DNA of 64,000 bases from Silurus meridionalis (taxonomy: Eukaryota > Chordata > Actinopteri > Siluriformes > Siluridae): contig NC_060896.1 of NCBI RefSeq assembly GCF_014805685.1, forward strand, positions 16,739,777 through 16,803,776. The letters run 5' to 3'. Positions 1-10,739 of this stretch are shown one piece after another. Both the position numbers and the translations under genes were made by a program. The notes under the pieces are model-generated. The model saw only the letters and a list, made by a program, of their open reading frames with translations. It did not search any database and had not been told where the DNA came from. How positions within the stretch are numbered: position 1 is the first letter of the stretch; every line of letters starts with the position of its first letter.

Positions 1-337
1 CAGAGCTGAAGATGTTAAGGACAAGATTAGAAATGAGTTTATTAGAGGGACAGCGAATGTAGGATGTTTTGGTGACAAGGTGAGGGAGGCAAGATTGAGA
101 TGGTTTGGACATGTGCAGAGGAAGGACATGAATTATATTGGTAGAAGAATGGTGAGGATGGAGCCACCAGGTAGGAGGAAAAGAGTAAGGCCAAGGAGGA
201 GGTTCATGGATGTGGTGAGGGAAGACATGCAGGAAGTTGGTGTGAAAGAGGCAGATGTAGAGGACAGGGTGGTATGGAGACGAATGATCCGCTGTGGCGA
301 CCCCTAATGGGAGCAGCCGAAAGAAGTAGAAGAAGAA
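1..337 (+). mobile_element. RTE-type LINE, 3' end fragment
   Basis: This is the terminal part of a non-LTR retrotransposon that starts before the window. The reading frame ending at 307 encodes the C-terminus of an RTE reverse transcriptase polyprotein: a WFGHVQRKD motif, a basic RRRFMDVVRED stretch and the terminal IRCGDP. After the stop comes a short 3' end, then imperfect AGAAG repeats at about 321-337, the usual simple-repeat tail of RTE elements. It is closely similar to 32901-33275 in the fuller copy of the same family. Relative to that copy, about 24 bp are missing near base 20. It is a dead 5'-truncated copy. Confidence 0.88.
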
Positions 338-1042
338 TACAGTGGATCCTCGATACTCGACACCCTTGACACTTTTAATTTGGAACTGGACTAAGAATAA
401 CTCGCAAAATCTGATTACTTTTTTCGCGAGAGTGGCTCGAAAGTTCAGAGTAACAGTTCAAAACAATTTATACTAATAAATTATAAAAAAAATTTTGAAA
501 AACTATTTTATTGTTGTAAATATGTATTATTCATTTAACATAATAAATCAAACATTTACATGACAAGTAATTTACAATTTTTGTTGAGTTTACAGTACAG
601 CACATGCACAATTCCCCTTAAAATAGGAACCATCAAAAGTAGTCAAAACTTCGCAATTTTTTTGTTACTCACGAGGGAACGTATCGAGGTTGCACTATAC
701 TGGTAAATTTAAAATGCTGAAACTTAAGTTTCTTTTTTTATTATTTTTTTTTATGTGTTGTCAAAATAATTTTGTCATAATAATAAACCGAATAAAAACA
801 TCTGACATATTTGTTTGGGATAGTTATTATATTATCTATAAATATTAACATTTGTTTCTGTTACCTTTATGTACAAATACAATGAACAAAAAGCAGGAAA
901 AATGTGACAAAAGAGAAATAAATAAAATAGAAATGAAAAGTTGACATAAAATAATAAGCTTTTACCATTTTAATGCATAATTAAAGAAAACGAACTACAG
1001 TTAAGATTATATAATAATAATAATTAATGTTTGCATATGCCT
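338..1042. other. AT-rich spacer, no gene seen
   Basis: AT-rich sequence with no credible reading frame. A CCTCGATA at about 346-353 and TATCGAGG at about 679-686 form a weak inverted pair that could be the ends of a degraded DNA element. Nothing else supports that, so I leave it unassigned. Confidence 0.4.
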
Positions 1043-1720
1043 GGCTTTTTTTCCAGAATCTGCACACCGAGGTGTCCAGGTCCTGGAAGAGCCCATATGC
1101 CTTCTTTCCCAACAAACCTCGCTGTACGTGAATGTCGTTGGGTTTAAGGATAGCGGCTATGGGGCGATGCCACGGGTTGAAGAGACGCTAGCTAGCTAGC
1201 TCTCCCCCGGCATAGCATTGTTGCTTAAGGCCCCGGTATTGGCTACTAAACCGTTGTGAGCCACTTTGGTTCTAGTAGGCAAGGCTTACACACCAGCGGG
1301 TCAGGCTGTGAGTTGCAGGCATACCAGGCTGACCTGCTGTGGGAGATGGATGAGGGATTCAGCTCTGGGGCTGACGATGTTAAGGAGCTACGTCACGCTG
1401 CCGACCTAGCCCTTAGGGCCACCAAGGAAAAGGCCGTAGGTCGGTCCATGTCAGCCCTAGTAGCCATAGAAAGGCATTTGTGTGGATATTCCCGACAGGG
1501 ACAGGGCTTTTCTGCTGAACGCCCTGATGGGTCCTTCTGACCTGTTTGGTGAGTCTCATGACTGTCACTGTCCCCTCTGGTTCTCCCTCACTTACCCAGC
1601 CCCACGTGACCCAGAGTGCCTGTGTGGGACTTTGGCTGTCGTGTTGGTGACTCTGTCTGAGCCCCCCCTTCAAGCCAGTGGCCAAGGTAGCCCTTAGGTT
1701 ACCCCATTCAGGGTGCGTAC
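1043..1720 (+). pseudogene. DIRS1-like retrotransposon remnant (gag joined to pol/YR pieces)
   Basis: Translated fragments in shifting frames follow the order of fish DIRS1-like elements. At about 1050-1110 there is a VSRSWKSPY-type gag motif. At 1140-1260 come SYLSPG-like and VGKAYT-like pieces. At 1310-1550 are LQAYQADLLWEMDEG, ELRHAADLALRATKEKA and GRSMSALVAIERHL, then the FLLNALMGPSDLFGE region. From about 1560 the sequence jumps to CPLWFSLTYPAP, normally in the RT/RNase H region. It then jumps to a short segment typical of the start of the tyrosine recombinase. These elements replicate through a circular intermediate and integrate with a tyrosine recombinase instead of a DDE integrase. 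The copy has large internal deletions and many frameshifts. The assignment rests on recalled family motifs. Confidence 0.72.
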
Positions 1721-2612
1721 CTAATGTACGTGACTTCCCCACGACCTGTCATGCTGCAGGCATTCTACCCAGCTCCTCTTTAGCCCCTGATCATGAGATA
1801 CAACTGACTGTGTCCAGTGCACTCTGGTTGTGCCCTTTACACACTACTCATAGTTTTTTGCGACATCAGATCGAACCAGTGTAGTAATGTTAAGTAGACA
1901 GGGATTGTTAATAATAAAAAAAGTTCAAACTTTTAACTTTCAACTCACCATCGCAAAGGTTCGAAGTTCCAAAATGTTTCAAGTAGGTGGGGCCACTTTT
2001 ACGTAAATAGCTATAACTCATGAACAGAATGAGAAATCTTCATGAAACATGGTGTACAATATGTGTCTATGTACTCAATCTTTGTTAAAAGAAAAATCTT
2101 AAAATGGTTTTAACCACGCGAGAACATTTTCGTACCTCAAAAAAAAAAAAAATAAATAAATCGCTATCTGCCAATGAGATTTAGCACCTGTTAGACAAGG
2201 TTAAGAAAGGCCAATCAAAATGTAAAATGTTTCACAAAAATTACTAGAACTCATGAACGTAATGAGATATCTTTACCAAACTCAGTGGACGTGTCTATGA
2301 ACTTAATCCTTGGTCAAATAAAAAAAAATTGCGGCGCTAAACAAAAAAAAAAAATATCTATAACTATGAAACTGTTTATTTGATTGACTTGATATTGGCA
2401 CCCAGTGTCTCTGTCCAGTGTGGCATGAGGATATCCGGGTGTCTCGAAAAACATGGCTGCCATCTTCCAATTATTTGTGAGCACCTGTTACACAATGTTA
2501 CCAGAGGTGTATTACAACCAAACTCGGTGGGCATGTTCCTAATGTCTTTTTCCTTATGACCTTCAATACCTCAGTTGCTTGAATGAACCCCGCTAATCAC
2601 TGCTTGCAGATA

Positions 2613-2616
<4 letters not shown>
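1721..2616. other. Non-coding, with a degenerate internal repeat
   Basis: No gene. A phrase built around AACTCATGAAC(A/G)(G/T)AATGAGA, followed by sequence resembling 'cttcatgaaacatggtgta', recurs in diverged form at about 2016-2105 and 2248-2330. A fainter copy lies at about 2508-2560. This looks like a decayed dispersed repeat with internal periodicity of about 240 bp. I do not recognise the family. Confidence 0.4.

Positions 2617-2667
<51 letters not shown>
2617..2667. repeat. (TTA)n microsatellite
   Basis: Uninterrupted TTA/ATT trinucleotide repeat of about 50 bp. Confidence 0.95.
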
Positions 2668-2770
2668 GGGGCCAAGATTTTTTTTTTCAAATTTCGAATT
2701 GAAAGGTTAACTTGAAACAGAGATTTATGTTTCAGCATCATATTGAAACCAAATTCAATCTATCTCTAAA

Positions 2771-2774
<4 letters not shown>

Positions 2775-2812
<38 letters not shown>
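2775..2812. repeat. (TC)n microsatellite
   Basis: About 19 uninterrupted TC dinucleotides, ending 6 bp before the target duplication of the hAT element. Confidence 0.95.
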
Positions 2813-2815
<3 letters not shown>

Positions 2816-2826
2816 GTTTTGGTTAG

Positions 2827-3712
2827 CAGTGTTGGGCAATAACGCGTTACTGTAACGAAGTTACTTTTGACAGTAACTAATACTGTAACGTGTTACTTTT
2901 TTAAATAAAGTAACTCCGTTACCGTTACCATATGGTGCGTTACCCCATAAAATTGAATGAATGAATTTGGGCTGAAGTGTACCCTACAGTCTAACCTGTT
3001 TACAGCAGTGATGCATTGTAGGATTGGTGGATAAACTACTGTAAACACGAAGAAGACGCACTGTGGGCGTGTTTATTCAGGTCTGTGCGGCAGTAATGGC
3101 GAGTCGAGGCGTGAGCAATACGAGTTTCTCAAAGTGGAAATATGCCCATTATTTTACTTTAGTTGAGTATAAAGACAAAAACCTTTTAGTCAAATGTAAG
3201 CTGTGTCTTTCTGGTTCAAAGGTCGTATCTACTGCGATAGCAGCACCTTCAGAAACTCCATGCCTCGAAACTAGAAGCTAACCCGGTGTTCTATTGTACA
3301 TTGTTGATAGTTTTGGTGAAAGAAACATTTTTAAGAGCTCAACACAACAGCTTTTATGATGCAGAAGCCACTTTAGTTTTTGATTCTGAATATATTATTC
3401 AGCTTGTTTTGTTATTTATTTCAGAAATCCTTCTGATATATTCAGTTTGTGCTAATCTGAGTTAAATATAATAGTGTTTAAAAATTACTTTGTGTTTAAG
3501 TCAGTTTTGTGTTTGTATAGACCATAATGCATAAAAGGGCAATAATGGGAACATTAAAGAACGTTCTTTAAAAAAGTAACTAAAAAGTTACTTTTAACAG
3601 TAACGCATTACTTTTTGGTGTAAGTAATCAACAAAGTATTCGAGTTACTTTTTGTATGAAGTAACGAGGAGCTGTAACTAGTTACTATTTTTTAGTAACT
3701 AGCACAACACTG
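2827..3712 (+). mobile_element. hAT-superfamily deletion derivative, copy 1
   Basis: The element starts CAGTGTTGGG and ends with the inverted CACAACACTG. It is flanked by a perfect 8-bp direct repeat TTGGTTAG at 2819-2826 and 3713-3720; 8-bp target duplications are diagnostic of hAT transposons. Both subterminal regions are packed with GTAACT/AGTTAC-type repeats (2845-2935 and 3575-3700), candidate transposase binding sites. The 886-bp interior keeps only the first coding part of a transposase (a half BED finger), so it cannot move alone. A closely related copy lies at 39913-40640. Confidence 0.9.
3096..3281 (+). pseudogene. Truncated hAT transposase N-terminus with half BED finger
   Basis: A 61-residue frame starts at the ATG whose counterpart in copy 2 opens the same way. 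Residues about 9-33 match the start of a BED-type zinc finger: aromatic FSKWKYAHYF, then KCKLC giving the C-x2-C pair. The downstream H-x4-H half and all of the DDE catalytic domain are absent, and the frame ends soon after an alanine/serine-rich stretch. BED domains bind the transposon ends, so a fragment without the histidines is unlikely to coordinate zinc. It is probably the first exon of the parent transposase kept in a deletion derivative. Copy 2 (40169-40357) preserves the same frame. Confidence 0.72.
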
Positions 3713-3720
3713 TTGGTTAG

Positions 3721-3987
3721 TCACAATTTCCTCTGGTCCTCCTCCAATGCTAATTTGGTAGCGTGATAGAGAAGTGACCATTTCTCTTCTCCTAAATATT
3801 AATTCTATAATTTTAGTAAAAATTGTATTCAAATTTGTGAGAAAAATGTGTGGCTGTCTTATTAGCCTTGGCCCCATTGTCACCATCAGGCATGAACAGG
3901 TCTGGAAAAGTCCCATCATAAGCCTCTGACATGAACAGGTCATGGGAGTCAGTCTCATTGGAATTTAAACAGTGCAAAAAGTGTCAT
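3721..3987. other. Unassigned spacer
   Basis: Sequence between the hAT element and the LINE 3' end. It contains two near-copies of CATGAACAGGTC about 40 bp apart but no recognisable gene. Confidence 0.35.
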
Positions 3988-6161
3988 TTCTACTATACAC
4001 AGTGGTACACAGTAGAAAATATACAATGTTCCTTCAGAACCTTGGTGCTACATTAAACAACATAGAGCTACAACACACAGCATAAAGCTACACAAAGTAC
4101 ATCGAGTGCAACCGAGTGCAAACAGTGCAGACAAAAAACAGTACAGACAGACATTGTGGGACAATACACATAACACAAGATAGCACCAACCAGTAAACCT
4201 ACTGTATACTCTGAATATACAATACTGTGCAAAGAGGACTATAAAGACTAGAAACGACTATATGTAAACAAACACAATGCAGTGCAAAAACAGCAGTAGC
4301 AGCAGTCGAGAGGTGCAAAAAACAGCATGTAAACAGTATAATATGGTTAAGTATAAATAATAAATAAATGGTGGTGGAATGGGTTGAGATAAGTAATAAG
4401 TATGTGTTTGAGTTCAGGTTGTACAGTTCAGTAACACACAGTTGAGTGAGTGTGTGAGTTTTAGTTTAGTTCTGTCTATTGAGGAGCCTGATGGATTGCG
4501 GGAAGAAGCTGTTGCACAGACTGAATGTGATGGCCCAAATGCTTCGAAACCACTTTCCTGATGGTAAGGGGTGCGTGGGGTCGTCCACAATGCTGTTGGC
4601 TTTGCGGATGCAGCGTGTGGTGTAAATGTCCGTGATAGAGGGGATAGAGACTCCGATGATCTCAGCTGTCCTCATTACCCTCTGTAGGGTTTTGTGATCC
4701 GAGACAGTGCAGTTCCCAAACCAGGCAGTGATGCAGCTGCTTAGGATGCTCTCAATGGTCCCTCTGTAGAACATGGTCAGAAAGGGGGGAGGGAGATGAG
4801 CTTTTCCCAGCCTTCTCAGGAAGTAGAGACACTGCTGGGCTTTCTTGGTGATCGAGCTAGTGTGAAGTGACCGGATCTACCGATGATCAGTGGAGAATGG
4901 CCGCTCTGTGCTCTCCTAAAGTCGACAACATTGTCTTTGTTTTTGGCAATGTTCAGATACAGGTTGTTGGCTCCACTCCAGGCTGTTAACTGTTCCACCT
5001 TCTCTCTTCTTTCATCATTCTTGCTGATGAAACACATCACGGTCGTGTCTTTGGTGAACTTGAAAATGTGGTTCAAGCTGTGCATTGCTACACAGTCATG
5101 AGTCAGCAGAGTGAACATCTGTGTGCTGAGCACACAGACCTAAACGGCCCTAGTGCTCAGTGTGGTGGTGCTGAAGATGCTGTTTCCAATCCGGACTGAC
5201 TGAGGTCTCCCAGTCAGGAAGTTCAGGCCAGATCCAGATGGAGAGGGAGGTGTTTATTAGGCCCAGTAGTCTCAGCTTATCGATCAGATGCTGATGGATG
5301 GTTATGTTAAATGCTGAGCTGATTTGTATTTGTGGGTGAGTGCCAGATGGAGGGTTCAGGGGATGGCATCGTCCGTGGAACGGTTTGGATGATACGCAAA
5401 CAGCATGGGTCCAATGAGGGTGGAAGCTGGATGTTGATGTGCCTTATGACGAGCCTATTGAAGCACTTCATCAAGATGGGTGTGAACGCGACGGGACGAT
5501 AGACATTGAGGCAGGAGACAGTAGACTTCTTCGGCACTGGGACAATGCATGTAGGAACAATGTTGCTGCTCAGGGAGATGTTAAAGATGTCATTATAGAC
5601 ACCCGCTAGCTGTTCTGCACATTCCCTGAGCACTCTGCCAGGAATGTTGTCTGGTCCAGCAGAGTTCTGTTGGTTAACTCTGTATAAAGTTTTCCTCACT
5701 TCAGCTGTTGTTAGACAGAGCACCTGGTCACTGAGAGGAGCGGCGGTCTTCCTCACCTCCACTTTGTTCTGTAGCTCAAACCGAGGGTTCAGGGGATGGC
5801 ATCGTCCATGGAGCGGTTTGGATGATACGCAAACAGCATGGGGTCCAATGAGGGTGGAAGCTGGGTCTTGATGTGCCTTATGAAGAGCCTATTGAAGCAC
5901 TTCATCAAGATGGGTGTGAACGCGACGGGACGATAGACATTGAGGCAGGAGACAGTAGACTTCTTCGGCACTGGGACAATGCACGTAGGAACAATGTTGC
6001 TGCTCAGGGAGATGTTAAAGATGTCATTATAGACACCCGCTAGCTGTTTTGCACATTCCCTGAGCACTCTGCCAGGAATGTTGTCTGGTCCAGCAGAGTT
6101 CTGTTGGTTAACTCTGTATAAAGTTTTCCCCACTTCAGCTGTTGTTAGACAGAGCACCTGG
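3988..6161 (-). mobile_element. CR1/L2-like LINE, copy 1 (5'-truncated, internally duplicated)
   Basis: On the minus strand this is a common fish non-LTR retrotransposon of the Jockey/CR1/L2 group. Reading from its 5' side (6161 downward), the reverse transcriptase fingers include [20 protein letters not shown] and [20 protein letters not shown]. The later domains include LNIAKNKDNVVDFRRAQSG (5133-4816) and [20 protein letters not shown] (4774-4466). The 3' UTR runs down to about 3988 and has the same composition as the complete 3' end at 55440-56183. Frames are broken repeatedly and the RT palm is missing. The endonuclease is absent because of 5' truncation. The fingers segment is present twice (see 5350-6161). 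Confidence 0.87.
5350..6161. repeat. 433-bp tandem duplication inside the LINE RT domain
   Basis: The segment at 5350-5727 is repeated almost exactly at 5783-6161. Both begin GAGGGTTCAGGGGATGGCAT and both end AGACAGAGCACCTGG. The two copies differ at only a few sites, so the duplication is younger than the LINE insertion. Confidence 0.9.
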
Positions 6162-6198
6162 CACACTCTAACAAATTAGTTAAGATCATTTTTTATGT

Positions 6199-7080
6199 TC
6201 TTCTGGGCATCTCGATCAGCCTCTCATCTGGATTTCACCCCCAAATGAACGGACAAAAGGAGAGGCTCAACCAGGATCTGGAAACTGGTCCCTGCTTCCT
6301 TTGCAGTCAGGAACCCTCCTCCTGGTCGGATAAACTAATATGGATTGAGTATGCCCATAACACCCTTCCCACTGCTGCCACATGGCTTGCACCCTTCCAG
6401 GTGGTCCACGGTTACCTGCCACCAACTTTCTTTAAACAGGAACCCCGGTCCGCCGTCCCCTCTGCCGCCCTAAAAGGTGGTCCACGGTTACCTGCCACCA
6501 ACATTCTTTAACCAGGAACCCCGGTCCGCCGTCCCCTCTGCCGGCCTTTTCCTCCAACGCTGCGGTAGTGGCTGGAGAACCACCCAAGCTGCCCTGCTCA
6601 AAAATGGCATAAGACTTTGCCAGGGGGCCAACCCTCATTACCGTGTCGGACAGCGAGTATGGCTCTTCACTCGGGACCTTACCCTTAAGGCCACCTGTCG
6701 GAAGCTCCCCCCACGTTTCATCGGCCCATTCCCCATTTCCAAAGTCGTCAATCCCGTAGCCCTACGACTCTGGCTCCCCAGAGCACTCCGGATCCACCCT
6801 ATGTTTCATGTCTCCAGGGTTCGACCCTTCCGGGCCTGCTCCTTAGTGCTCTCCACCAGACCTCCTCTAGGTCATTGATGGAGGTCCTGCCTACACCGCA
6901 CGCCACCTTCTCTGGTCCCATCGCAATGATAGGTGCCTCTAGTACCTAGTGGATTGGGAGGGCTATGGACCTGAGGAACGCTCCTGGGTCACCTCCCGCT
7001 TCATCCTGGACCCGGACCTGATTGCTGGCTTTCATCAGGACCACCCGGAGCAACCTGTTAAGGCGTCCATTCAATGCAAT
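6199..7080 (+). pseudogene. Ty3/Gypsy chromovirus fragment: integrase C-half and chromodomain
   Basis: Frames in succession give the C-terminal half of a Gypsy integrase: [11 protein letters not shown], then a [16 protein letters not shown] segment. The GPF/Y-type module follows ([19 protein letters not shown] and [12 protein letters not shown], about 6715-6830). A chromodomain comes next ([13 protein letters not shown], 6949-6990). Chromodomains target integration to particular chromatin. The gag, protease, RT, RNase H and integrase N-half are missing, as is any recognisable LTR. Frameshifts and a 76-bp duplication disrupt it. A better copy of a related family is at 17222-19967. Confidence 0.85.
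6400..6551. repeat. 76-bp tandem duplication in the Gypsy integrase
   Basis: GGTGGTCCACGGTTACCTGC and the following 56 bp occur at 6400-6475 and again at 6476-6551, with few differences. The duplication shifts the integrase frame. Confidence 0.9.
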
Positions 7081-7849
7081 CCAGTTCCTGGCTCGGCTCT
7101 GCTCTGCTCGCACTCAACGCGATATGACTTCTGGCTCGGCATCCTCACACTCCGTGCGCCTCAGCTCACTGATTCGGCTCCCTAAATCGTCTCTCTGAAT
7201 CGGCTCTCCTCACGCGCTGCATGCTTGCATTTCTGGCTAAGCTATTCTTCGCATTTTTCGATCCTAAACCTGAACAGCTGACATTATACAATCTCTTCAC
7301 TTTTTACATCAACCCACTGTGGTGGTTTTTGGAGACCTCAGCCTCCTACAGTATATGAAATGCATCAGTTCTTCAACCTTTTCCCTTTCCTGCATTTCTT
7401 ATTACTGACCCTCAACAGCTTTCACCAATGCAAAAGTGAGTCTAAACCTGCCCTGCACACAAATAAAAGGTAAAAACTGCACACAAATAAAAAGGTACCC
7501 ATGTGTAGTCACACTATAACAATGGCAGACAGTCATTATTGTAACAAATGACACAAATAAAAGGTAATGTCAAACAGTTATAATTGCTGACACTATCCAG
7601 CATCAAAAACAAAAATATAACTTAATGCACACATTAAACAAAAAGTGCAAATAAATCGAGCTTACCACCTTTCCACTTGCATAACTTGTGTGCACTCAAG
7701 GTACACTGTAAAATTGAAAGCAGAATTTGTTTTTGTACCACTTTATACTTTATATCCATTCCACCTATTGCATAGTTGTACTGCAAAATACAATAGTTTT
7801 TTTTTTTAAGCATGGCTATCTTTATTATTTTTTGCCAAATTTTTCATTG
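7081..7849. other. Unassigned spacer with short ACAAATAAAAGG repeats
   Basis: The first about 250 bp may be the remains of the Gypsy 3' region. Between about 7450 and 7570 the string ACACAAATAAAAGGTA occurs three times in diverged form. No gene is evident. Confidence 0.4.
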
Positions 7850-8725
7850 TGTTTCAGTTCATCAGTCGTCTCCAACATCAACCATCGGGGGGGTCTGCGA
7901 TCTCGCCCCTACATAGGCTGGTACATCAGATCCTCCTGTGGGCCCTAAGGAAACTGCTCTCTGTGAAGGCAGCATATATCCCAGGGGACCTAAACCATGG
8001 ATGTGGTGTAGGAAATATAGAGGACGTTTTACAGAGCATAAGTGGACCTGTTAGTGACTCAAGGGACATTGCACTGCCCCCTCTGATTTTCCCCTCACTC
8101 ACTCAGCCCCTCTGGACACTATTGTACATGCGCGGTTGAGGTTGCACCTGTATGCCTTCCCCCTCTGTCATGCTGCTCCCGGGAGTTCTAGAGAGAGTTT
8201 GCTGGGATGGTGGCCGGGCAGACCGTGGATTGCGGACCTGGTAGCCCTTCTTGAATAACCTCCTTTGGAGATTTCTCCCAGGAGGGATCTTCTCTCTCAG
8301 GCAGGGGGCATGGTGGTTCACCCCCTGCCCGGAGTAATGGAGGCTGTGGACCCTGAGGGGGATTCTACAATCCAGAACTCACTCCATGAGGAGGTTGTAT
8401 GCCATGAAATGGCGTCTGTTTACTGTGTGGTGCTAGCACCACCAGTTGGACCCAGTTAACTGCCCGGTCAATTTAGCACTGGAGTTCCTGCAGGGACAGT
8501 TGGCCACAGGGTTGTCTCCTTCCACCCTAAAAGGTAATGTGTCAGCTATTGCAGCTTATCATGCTCCTCTTGCTGAGCAGTCACTGGGCAAGCACCTGTT
8601 AGGCTTCAGGGTGTGACCTAGAGTGCCTGTGTGGGACCTGGCCATCATTCTAAAGGACTTGTCTAAGCCTCCCTTCAAAGCCCTTGCCCATGGTGCCCTT
8701 AAAGTTTCGTACAGTCAAAACTGTA
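7850..8725 (+). pseudogene. DIRS1-like retrotransposon remnant (RNase H to tyrosine recombinase N-terminus)
   Basis: Frames in succession read GGLRSRP and LHRLVHQILLWALRKLLSV, then AAYIPGDLN. A CPLWFSLT-related block and the LLPGVLERV segment follow, then FSLRQGAWWFTPCPE-like sequence, all typical of the DIRS RNase H and methyltransferase-like region. From about 8460, CPVNLALEFLQGQLATGLS and STLKGNVSAIAAYHAPL match the N-terminal SAM-like part of the tyrosine recombinase. The catalytic R-H-R-Y part is absent. Stops and frameshifts are frequent. The parent element would insert through YR recombination without target duplication. Family motifs are recalled, not searched. Confidence 0.75.
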
Positions 8726-8743
8726 TTTCTTCTGGCTATTTAT

Positions 8744-8861
8744 ATACCCGGATAAATGGGGAGGGTTGTGTTAGGAAGGGCATCCAGCGTAAAAACGTGC
8801 CAAATCAAACATGTGGATGATCCGCTGTGGCGACCCCTAAAGGGAGAAGCTGAAAGAAAGT
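8744..8861 (+). mobile_element. SINE-like element sharing the RTE LINE 3' end
   Basis: A short unit begins near ACCCGGATAAATGGG. It passes through AGGAAGGGCATCCAGCGT and ends TGATCCGCTGTGGCGACCCC plus GGGAGAAGCTGAAAGAAAG. The last about 45 bp are nearly identical to the 3' end of the RTE LINE (3' ends at 285-330 and 33205-33250). This is the usual arrangement in which a SINE borrows the tail recognised by its partner LINE's reverse transcriptase. I see no clear tRNA-type A/B box head, so the 5' part is of unknown origin or truncated. Confidence 0.7.
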
Positions 8862-10429
8862 TTTATTTATATAACCCTTGAATATCACCAGTAACTCATC
8901 GACACAAAGGTTGGTGGATTGATAGTAAACTTCACAACAATTCTGCTTTACAAAATAAACAATTGGTTAAATGTTATATAATCGAACACGAGCAGGATTT
9001 TACACATTATCAGAATTAGCAGAAAAATGCAAAAAGCGCAGCGAAATCAGAAATTGGTCCTTTGACATAACAGAAGAAAACAGAGGTGTTTGAAGCAATT
9101 TGTCTGTGGACCAGGACATAGTATGTTGTTGTTTATAAATCAATCATACCTATATGCAACATTAGCACAATTAAATTGCTATTTCATCTTTGTTAGTATC
9201 TTTCCACCTATTAACTAGTGACTGGAATTTCAGAAATTCTACCTTGTCAATCACCATCTCACCTTTGTACTGAGCAGCATATCTGTTAGTTTCTAATACT
9301 ATTAAATCCAGTGATTAGTCAGTGATATACAGTTTGATAAAGTCATATGGCTACGAATTGCTCACTTAAAACTTTATCTACTGTTTCCACCATCTCTCAT
9401 TATACAAGGAATACATGCTTCCATACTCTTCTCTGTTCTTTTCACTGCACCTAGGTGGTAGCACAAACTTTTAAACAGCTGAGTCTCTAGCAGTCATCAA
9501 ATAATGTCTAAAGACCTACCTTTTCCAGCAGTTTCTAAATAAGCACTTTTATTTATTTAAATTGTTTGTTTGAATACATTGCTTTTTATCTATTATTCTA
9601 CTCCTAACAGAGTTTCAGACTGATGGTATTTTTAGTCTTGTTTGTAATAAACCAGTATTAATTATCCTTGGATATTTCAGAGCACTTTGTATGTTGCTCT
9701 GTATAAGGGCATCTGCCAAATTAAGTAAAAGTAAACGTGTTTTTAAGACATTTATTAATAAGGCTTATTAATCAAGTCCCACTGGAACCTACATCATCAA
9801 CTGTTACCCACATAAGGGCATAACAGGTGTGAAGATGACATGTTTTTCTTTGTTCTAGTATCTTTTGCATCTGGATGTAAAAAATCTTGGGATCTATACA
9901 TAGAATCTTAAAGGCTACAGGTCTAATTTAATTGTGATACAACACCTCTGGAGTACAAATAAAAAAAAAAAAAAAAAAAAAAAAAGGGTTGTTATCACTA
10001 AAGACCTATTACACTGGTCACCTAAGATGGTATAAACTCTTTGTTACTCTAAGACTAACTCTCTAGGTAGACATTTACTAGGCATATCTTTCTTTGAGCA
10101 GGATCTTCTGTTGTTATTATCTTCACATACTTCTGTAAGGGTGAAATGTTACTAGTTAGGATAGAATGTTACATGCAAAATGCTGTGGTAGCTTTGCTGG
10201 TTAAGTGTGCCTTCAATTTTGACTAAATTACTTAGGATGGCATGTCACTACAAAATGCTGTGATAGCTTTGCTGGTTAAGTGTACCCTCAATTTTGACTA
10301 GCAAAGCACCTCAACACCATCACACCTCCTACTTAATGCCTCACAATGAGAACCAGACTTTTAGTACTATTATATTCAGTGTCTATTTACCCTTTCTTCA
10401 TCTAAGAAAGACATGGCGATCAGAACCAA
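8862..10429. other. Unassigned AT-rich region
   Basis: No coding signal. It contains a poly-A run at 9960-9985, possibly a retroposed tail, and the local duplication at 10151-10300. Confidence 0.45.
10151..10300. repeat. 75-bp tandem duplication
   Basis: A unit containing CAAAATGCTGTG(G/A)TAGCTTT and TGGTTAAGTGT starts at 10176 and again at 10251. The copies are about 90% alike over 75 bp. Confidence 0.85.
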
Positions 10430-10739
10430 AAAAACCCTCAAATTTATACTAATCAAATAAAGGACAGTTTTCCAATAATCTAATGTCTATGTTATGTGTT
10501 TAGTGGCCCAACCAAGTGTTTTCTGCTTCTTGATTCCCTGAAGTTATGGTTTCTTTGCTTCACTCACCCAGTCTTCACAGTGCTGATCTCCCTTTCCTTA
10601 CACAGTCATTATGAGAGCCTGTTTCATCATAGTGTTTAATGGTTTTGGCAACTGCACTTAGAAATACATTTAAAGTTCTTTAGATTCTTTGGATTGATTG
10701 ACCTTCAATTTATCTTCACTTAATTGTGTTTCTTGCCAT
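10430..10739 (-). pseudogene. Tc1-like transposase N-terminal remnant
   Basis: On the minus strand, starting from the ATG at 10739, the broken translation contains EGQSIQRI, RTLNVFLSAVAKTIKHYDET and a GRS-type basic hook. This is the paired helix-turn-helix DNA-binding region and GRPR-like motif of Tc1/mariner transposases. The DDE catalytic domain is not present and several stops interrupt the frame. A fossil copy. Confidence 0.7.

Noticed and set aside
9960..9985. Processed pseudogene marked by poly-A
   Set aside because: No exon-like or coding sequence is recognisable upstream of the A run and no flanking duplication was seen.
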